Assembly: GCA_016649675.1 (NCBI GenBank)
Contig: JAENXG010000008.1
Span: 1-26,635 of the forward strand
Direction: 5' to 3'
From: Methyloceanibacter sp.
GTDB taxonomy: Bacteria > Pseudomonadota > Alphaproteobacteria > Rhizobiales > Methyloligellaceae
DNA: 26,635 nt
Positions 22,898 to 26,635 of the stretch are shown here, in pieces (within the stretch, counting starts at the first letter, position 1; each line of letters starts with the position of its first letter). Position numbers and translations under genes: made by a program. The notes under the pieces are model-generated. The model had not been told where the DNA came from. It did no database searches and was given only the letters and a program-made list of their open reading frames with translations.

Positions 22898-23742
22898 CTC
22901 CGCTTAACCAGCCGGTCGATGGCGATGAGCTCGGCGAGCAGAGGCTCGAGCTCCGCAAGCGGAACCATGTTCGGCCCGTCTGAGGGCGCGCGGTCGGGGT
23001 CCTGATGGGTCTCGATGAAGATGCCGGCAACGCCGACGGCCACAGCCGCGCGGGCGAGCACCGGCACGAAGCGCCGCTCGCCGCCGCTTGAGGTCCCCTG
23101 CCCTCCCGGCTGCTGCACGGAATGCGTGGCGTCGAAGATCACCGGCGCTCCCGTCTCGGCGAGAATGGGGAGCGCGCGCATATCAGACACGAGCGTGTTG
23201 TAGCCGAAGGAGACGCCGCGCTCGGTGACGAGCACGTTCGGATTGCCGGCGCCGACCAGCTTCGCCACCACGTTCTTCATGTCCCAGGGCGCGAGGAACT
23301 GCCCCTTCTTGACGTTGACGGCCGTTCCCGTTCGCGCCGCCGCGACCAGAAGGTCGGTCTGGCGGCAGAGAAAGGCCGGGATCTGCAAGATATCCACGGC
23401 CTCGGCCACGGCGGCGCAATGCTCAGCCTCGTGCACGTCGGTGGTAACGGGAAGGCCAAGGCTGTTCCTGATCTCGGCGAAGATGGGAAGGGCTTGCTCA
23501 AGCCCCATACCTCTTGTGCTAGCGGCGCTGGTGCGGTTCGCCTTGTCGAAGGAGCTTTTATAGACAAGGCCGATCCCGAGCCTCTCGGCGATCTCCTTCA
23601 GCCCCTTCGCCATCTCGAGCGCATGCGCCCGGCTTTCGAGCACGCAGGGCCCGGCGATGAGGGCAAAAGGCAAGCCATTGCCGAAGCGGGCATTGCCCAC
23701 GGCGACGACGGGGTTTGGCGCGGGTCGCAAGGCTGCCGTCAT
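22894..23742 (-). CDS. kdsA: KDO 8-phosphate synthase
   Basis: KdsA condenses phosphoenolpyruvate and arabinose 5-phosphate to KDO 8-phosphate for lipopolysaccharide. The 282-aa product has IAGPCVLESRAHALEMA (29-45), the KSSFDKANRTS motif, TTDVHEAEHC, IPAFLCRQTDLL, NVKKGQFLAPWDM and FDATHSVQQPGGQG. Cys33 in AGPC is the metal ligand of the metal-dependent class; the E. coli non-metal enzyme has Asn there. The start ATG is at 23742. It lies downstream of pyrG and the broken GFA gene, on the same strand. Confidence 0.96.
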   Translation of the reverse strand: MTAALRPAPNPVVAVGNARFGNGLPFALIAGPCVLESRAHALEMAKGLKEIAERLGIGLVYKSSFDKANRTSAASTRGMGLEQALPIFAEIRNSLGLPVTTDVHEAEHCAAVAEAVDILQIPAFLCRQTDLLVAAARTGTAVNVKKGQFLAPWDMKNVVAKLVGAGNPNVLVTERGVSFGYNTLVSDMRALPILAETGAPVIFDATHSVQQPGGQGTSSGGERRFVPVLARAAVAVGVAGIFIETHQDPDRAPSDGPNMVPLAELEPLLAELIAIDRLVKRS

Positions 23743-23840
23743 GACCGGACCATGGGACGGCAGGCCTTAAGCGTCAACCGCTCGTGCAGGGGCGAGATTG
23801 CCCGTCACATGGGTTGCGCGCAAGGCGCGCCGAGAGGCGG

Positions 23841-24265
23841 TCAGCCAGTCTCCGTTCGCCTCCACTTCGGGCGGTTTTCCTCGTAGCGGCGGCCGACGCT
23901 CGGACACGCTGGCAGCAAGGTTCTCGCCGACTGGTCCAAAGTTCGTAGCTCGGCTGCCAAAGACCTGGCTCGTCGAACGAGCCCGCATAAAGGTCAATCT
24001 CGTCGGGGTGGTCGTAGTGCGAGTAGACCGGCGAACCGCAAGCCCGGCAGGAATGCCGCCGCCCATGCTGGGAGCTTTCAAAGACGAGCACGTCTCCCTC
24101 GATTGTGACGGCATCGACGGGAAACACAATGAAGAAGTTGAACGGCGCACCGTGCACTTTTCTGCAGGTCAGACAGTGACAGAGGCCTATGCGATAAGGC
24201 TCGCCTCTTACCTCGAACCTGACCTTGCTGCACGCACAGCCGCCGGTATGGATGCTGCTGGACAT
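23841..24265 (-). pseudogene. GFA-family gene broken by a one-base frameshift
   Basis: The N-terminal two thirds are a normal GFA protein, with zinc cysteines in GGCACSKVRFEV, CHCLTCRKVHGAPFN and CRACGSPVYSHY, followed by GSFDEPGLWQPSYELWTSRREP. At about 23916 the expected Trp codon TGG reads as TG; restoring one G gives WLPACPSVGRRYEENRPKW and a stop at 23841, which is what GFA C-termini look like. Without it the frame runs into unrelated sequence to 23774. A possible upstream GTG is at 24274. A sequencing error is possible. It follows pyrG by 9-18 bp. Confidence 0.75.
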
Positions 24266-24283
24266 TCCTGGCACTTGCGACGT

Positions 24284-25909
24284 TTACACCAGCCTCGACT
24301 GGTCCACGGCGGCGCCGATGAAGGAGGCGAAGAGCGGGTGCGGGCTGAAGGGCCGCGATTTGAGCTCGGGGTGGAACTGGACGCCGATGAACCAGGGATG
24401 GTCGGGCACCTCCACGATCTCAGGCAGTAGCCCGTCGGGCGAGAGGCCCGAGAAGCGCAAGCCGGCCGCCTCGAGCTTGTTGCGGTAGCGCATGTTCACC
24501 TCGTAGCGGTGGCGGTGGCGCTCGGAGATGTGGGTCGTGCCGTAGATCTCGGCGACCTTGCTGCCCTTGGCGAGCACGGCCTCATAGGCGCCGAGCCGCA
24601 TCGAGCCGCCGAGATTGCCGTTCGACCGGCGCTGCTGCAGCTCGTTTCCCTTCATCCATTCGGTCATGAGCCCGATCACGGGCTCCTCGGTCGGGCCGAA
24701 CTCGGTCGAACTCGCCCCCTCGATGCCGGCCTCGCGGGCGGCTTCGATCACCGCCATCTGCATGCCGAAGCAGATGCCGAAATAGGGCACGCCGCGCGTA
24801 CGCGCGTAGCGGGCCGCCTGGATCTTGCCTTCAGAGCCGCGCTCGCCGAAGCCGCCCGGCACGAGGATGCCGTGCACGTCCTCGAGATAGGCTGAGGCAT
24901 CCTCGCTCTCGAAGGTTTGCGATTCGATCCATTCCAGGTTGACCTTCACCTTGTTGGCGATGCCGCCATGGACGAGCGCCTCGGTCAGCGATTTGTAGGC
25001 GTCCTTCAGCCCGGTGTATTTGCCCACGACGGCGACGGTCACCTCGCCGTCCGGGTTGGCGATAGTCTCCGAGATCTGCCGCCACCGCTCGAGGTCGGGA
25101 TCGGGCGCGTTGGTAATGCCGAAGGCGGCCAAGACCTCGCGATCGAGCCCCTCGGCGTGATAGGCGCCCGGCACGTCGTAGATGCTCGCTACGTCGAGCG
25201 CCTGGATCACCGCTTCGGGGCGCACATTGCAGAAGAGCGCGATCTTGCGCCGCTCGTCCTTGGGCAGCGGCCGGTCGGTGCGGCAGAGCAGCACATCGGG
25301 CTGGATGCCGATCGATCTAAGCTCCTTCACGGAATGCTGGGTTGGCTTCGTCTTCAGCTCGCCTGCGCTCGGGATGTAGGGCACGAGCGTTAGATGGATG
25401 AAGACGGTCGAGCCGCGCGGCAGCTCATTGCCGAGCTGGCGGATCGCCTCGAAGAAGGGCAGCCCCTCGATGTCGCCCACGGTGCCGCCGATCTCGCACA
25501 GCACGAAATCGACGCCTTCATTGCCGGCGGTGATGAAGGCCTTGATGGCGTCGGTGACGTGGGGGATGACCTGCACCGTCGCGCCGAGATAATCGCCGCG
25601 CCGCTCCTTGCCGATGATCTCCTGATAGATGCGGCCCGTGGTGATGTTGTCGGCCTGGCTCGCAGGGCGCCCGGTGAAGCGTTCATAATGACCGAGGTCG
25701 AGATCGGTCTCGGCGCCGTCGTCGGTGACGAACACCTCGCCATGCTGATAGGGGCTCATGGTCCCTGGATCGACATTGAGATAGGGATCGAGCTTACGTA
25801 AGCGCACGCTGAACCCGCGCGCCTGGAGCAACGCTCCGAGCGCTGCCGAGGCGAGCCCCTTGCCGAGTGAGGAAACCACGCCGCCGGTAATGAAAACGTA
25901 CCGCGCCAT
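24284..25909 (-). CDS. pyrG: CTP synthase
   Basis: PyrG aminates UTP to CTP with glutamine-derived ammonia. The 541-aa product has the synthetase domain first, with VFITGGVVSSLGKGLASAALG, KLDPYLNVDPGTMSPYQHGEV and the CEIGGTVGDIEGLPF motif, then the class I glutamine amidotransferase domain, with ILVPGGFGERG, the nucleophile Cys in FGICFGMQMAV and the His-Glu pair in VQFHPELKSRP. The frame is open to 25960, but the family start is MARYVFITGG at 25909. It lies 93 bp downstream of secG, the common order in alphaproteobacteria. Confidence 0.97.
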   Translation of the reverse strand: MARYVFITGGVVSSLGKGLASAALGALLQARGFSVRLRKLDPYLNVDPGTMSPYQHGEVFVTDDGAETDLDLGHYERFTGRPASQADNITTGRIYQEIIGKERRGDYLGATVQVIPHVTDAIKAFITAGNEGVDFVLCEIGGTVGDIEGLPFFEAIRQLGNELPRGSTVFIHLTLVPYIPSAGELKTKPTQHSVKELRSIGIQPDVLLCRTDRPLPKDERRKIALFCNVRPEAVIQALDVASIYDVPGAYHAEGLDREVLAAFGITNAPDPDLERWRQISETIANPDGEVTVAVVGKYTGLKDAYKSLTEALVHGGIANKVKVNLEWIESQTFESEDASAYLEDVHGILVPGGFGERGSEGKIQAARYARTRGVPYFGICFGMQMAVIEAAREAGIEGASSTEFGPTEEPVIGLMTEWMKGNELQQRRSNGNLGGSMRLGAYEAVLAKGSKVAEIYGTTHISERHRHRYEVNMRYRNKLEAAGLRFSGLSPDGLLPEIVEVPDHPWFIGVQFHPELKSRPFSPHPLFASFIGAAVDQSRLV

Positions 25910-26002
25910 GGGCCTCGACCATACACTGAAACGTCGCTGAGTCGTAGCCCCAAACTGCACCGCAGCGCGAAACTGCTTAAGCTTATGTGAGACGTGAGGT
26001 GG

Positions 26003-26374
26003 CTATGGCGCCGCGGGGGCTGACGGAGAAGCGGGGGTTGCAGGCGCAGGCGGGCTCGCGGGAGCTGGCGCGGCGGGGACCTGAAGGGGAGCGAGCCCTG
26101 GGATGGGTCCCCCCGTTTGGCTGGCCGGGCTCAGGATCGAGGGCGACCCACGGTGCTGGCTTGCCAGAATCGAGAGCACGAGGCTCGACACGAAGAAGCA
26201 GCCGGCCAGGACCGCCGTGGTCTTGGTCAAAGCATTGCCGGCACTGCGGCCGGTCATGAAACCGCCGCCGCCGCCGCCGATTCCGAGCGCGCCCCCTTCG
26301 GAGCGCTGCAGCAGGATGACGCCGACAAGCGCCACCGCAATCATGATGTGTACAAGCAAAAGAACAGTGATCAT
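26003..26374 (-). CDS. secG: Preprotein translocase subunit SecG
   Basis: SecG is the small membrane subunit of the SecYEG channel. The 123-aa product has two membrane segments (VLLLVHIMIAVALVGVILLQ and TTAVLAGCFFVSSLVLSIL) joined by the family's cytoplasmic loop QRSEGGALGIGGGGGGFMTGR. The C-terminus is a Pro/Ala-rich tail of about 50 residues, longer than in E. coli but frequent in alphaproteobacteria. The ATG overlaps the previous stop (ATGA), so it is coupled to the upstream reading frame. Confidence 0.95.
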   Translation of the reverse strand: MITVLLLVHIMIAVALVGVILLQRSEGGALGIGGGGGGFMTGRSAGNALTKTTAVLAGCFFVSSLVLSILASQHRGSPSILSPASQTGGPIPGLAPLQVPAAPAPASPPAPATPASPSAPAAP

Positions 26375-26635
26375 CGTGTGGCCTTCGCCTTAGAGGGCGC
26401 TGTCTTATCCGAATCGGCAACGGTTTGGCTAGGGTTGGCGTCCGCCGTCGCCGATGAGGGCGGCGCGGGCTTGCGGTCCGGCAGGGGGACCAGGTCGGCG
26501 TTTGTGGGGGTTTCCGGGGTTTTTTCCGCGGACTTGGCCACGCCACCGCCGCGGCAGCGAAACTCGATCTTCTCCTCGACCAGCAAGAACTGCCTCACCT
26601 GCTCGAGCTCCTCAGGGTTCAGGTGGTTCTTTACC
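26371..26635 (-). CDS. C-terminal part of an unidentified protein, 5' end outside window
   Basis: The frame is open to the right edge, so only the last 87 residues are seen. The visible N-terminal part, HLNPEELEQVRQFLLVEEKIEFRC, looks like the end of a helical domain, and the last 50 residues are a low-complexity tail rich in Pro, Ala, Thr, Ser and Lys (KSAEKTPETPTNADLVPLP). I do not recognise the family. In relatives the gene upstream of secG is often tpiA, but this sequence does not look like the end of TpiA. The ATGA junction with secG supports it being a real translated gene. Confidence 0.55.
   Translation of the reverse strand, partial: VKNHLNPEELEQVRQFLLVEEKIEFRCRGGGVAKSAEKTPETPTNADLVPLPDRKPAPPSSATADANPSQTVADSDKTAPSKAKATR

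Overview
The window is high-GC, gene-dense DNA of an alphaproteobacterium, very probably a member of the Hyphomicrobiales (Rhizobiales). The evidence is the ntrB-ntrC-ntrY-ntrX-hfq-hflX series, a fused ispDF, a pyruvate dehydrogenase E1-beta carrying its own lipoyl domain, the eno-ftsB-pdhA-pdhB-pdhC-lpdA-lipA-coq10 neighbourhood, and two kinds of palindromic repeat typical of this order. I do not name a genus. No rRNA, tRNA, CRISPR array, integrase or transposase gene was found.

Layout. (1) 1-7912, minus strand: the nitrogen-regulation series ntrB, ntrC, ntrY, ntrX, then hfq and a truncated hflX running off the left edge. (2) 8109-9790, plus strand: ispDF (isoprenoid precursors) and a CinA-type amidase, divergent from ntrB. 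(3) 9779-19015, minus strand: ftsB, pdhA, pdhB, a small GFA-family gene, pdhC, a membrane protein of unknown function, lpdA, two small GlsB/YeaQ-type membrane proteins, lipA and coq10. This block encodes all pyruvate dehydrogenase subunits plus lipoyl synthase, which makes the lipoyl cofactor that E2 and E1-beta carry. (4) 19176-20456, minus strand: enolase. (5) 20572-22897, plus strand: queC-queE-queD-queF, the 7-carboxy-7-deazaguanine to preQ1 branch of queuosine synthesis, without folE. (6) 22894-26635, minus strand: kdsA, a frameshifted GFA-family gene, pyrG, secG and the tail of an unidentified gene.

Most of the window is conserved housekeeping DNA, and I see no wholly new multi-gene system. 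The most unusual signal is a 112-bp composite palindromic element lying in frame in the linker just after the lipoyl domain of both PdhC and PdhB. The copies align without a gap at about 86% identity and are read in the same frame, so the repeat has become protein linker. Other points worth a second look are a QueD in which the usual catalytic Cys is Asn, a one-base frameshift in the second GFA gene, an intact GFA gene translationally linked to pdhB, an NtrX without the GAFTGA loop, an NtrC-like operator and an unannotated TTG start upstream of ntrB, the absence of dusB from its usual place, and a REP-like inverted repeat that creates a false N-terminal extension of FtsB.
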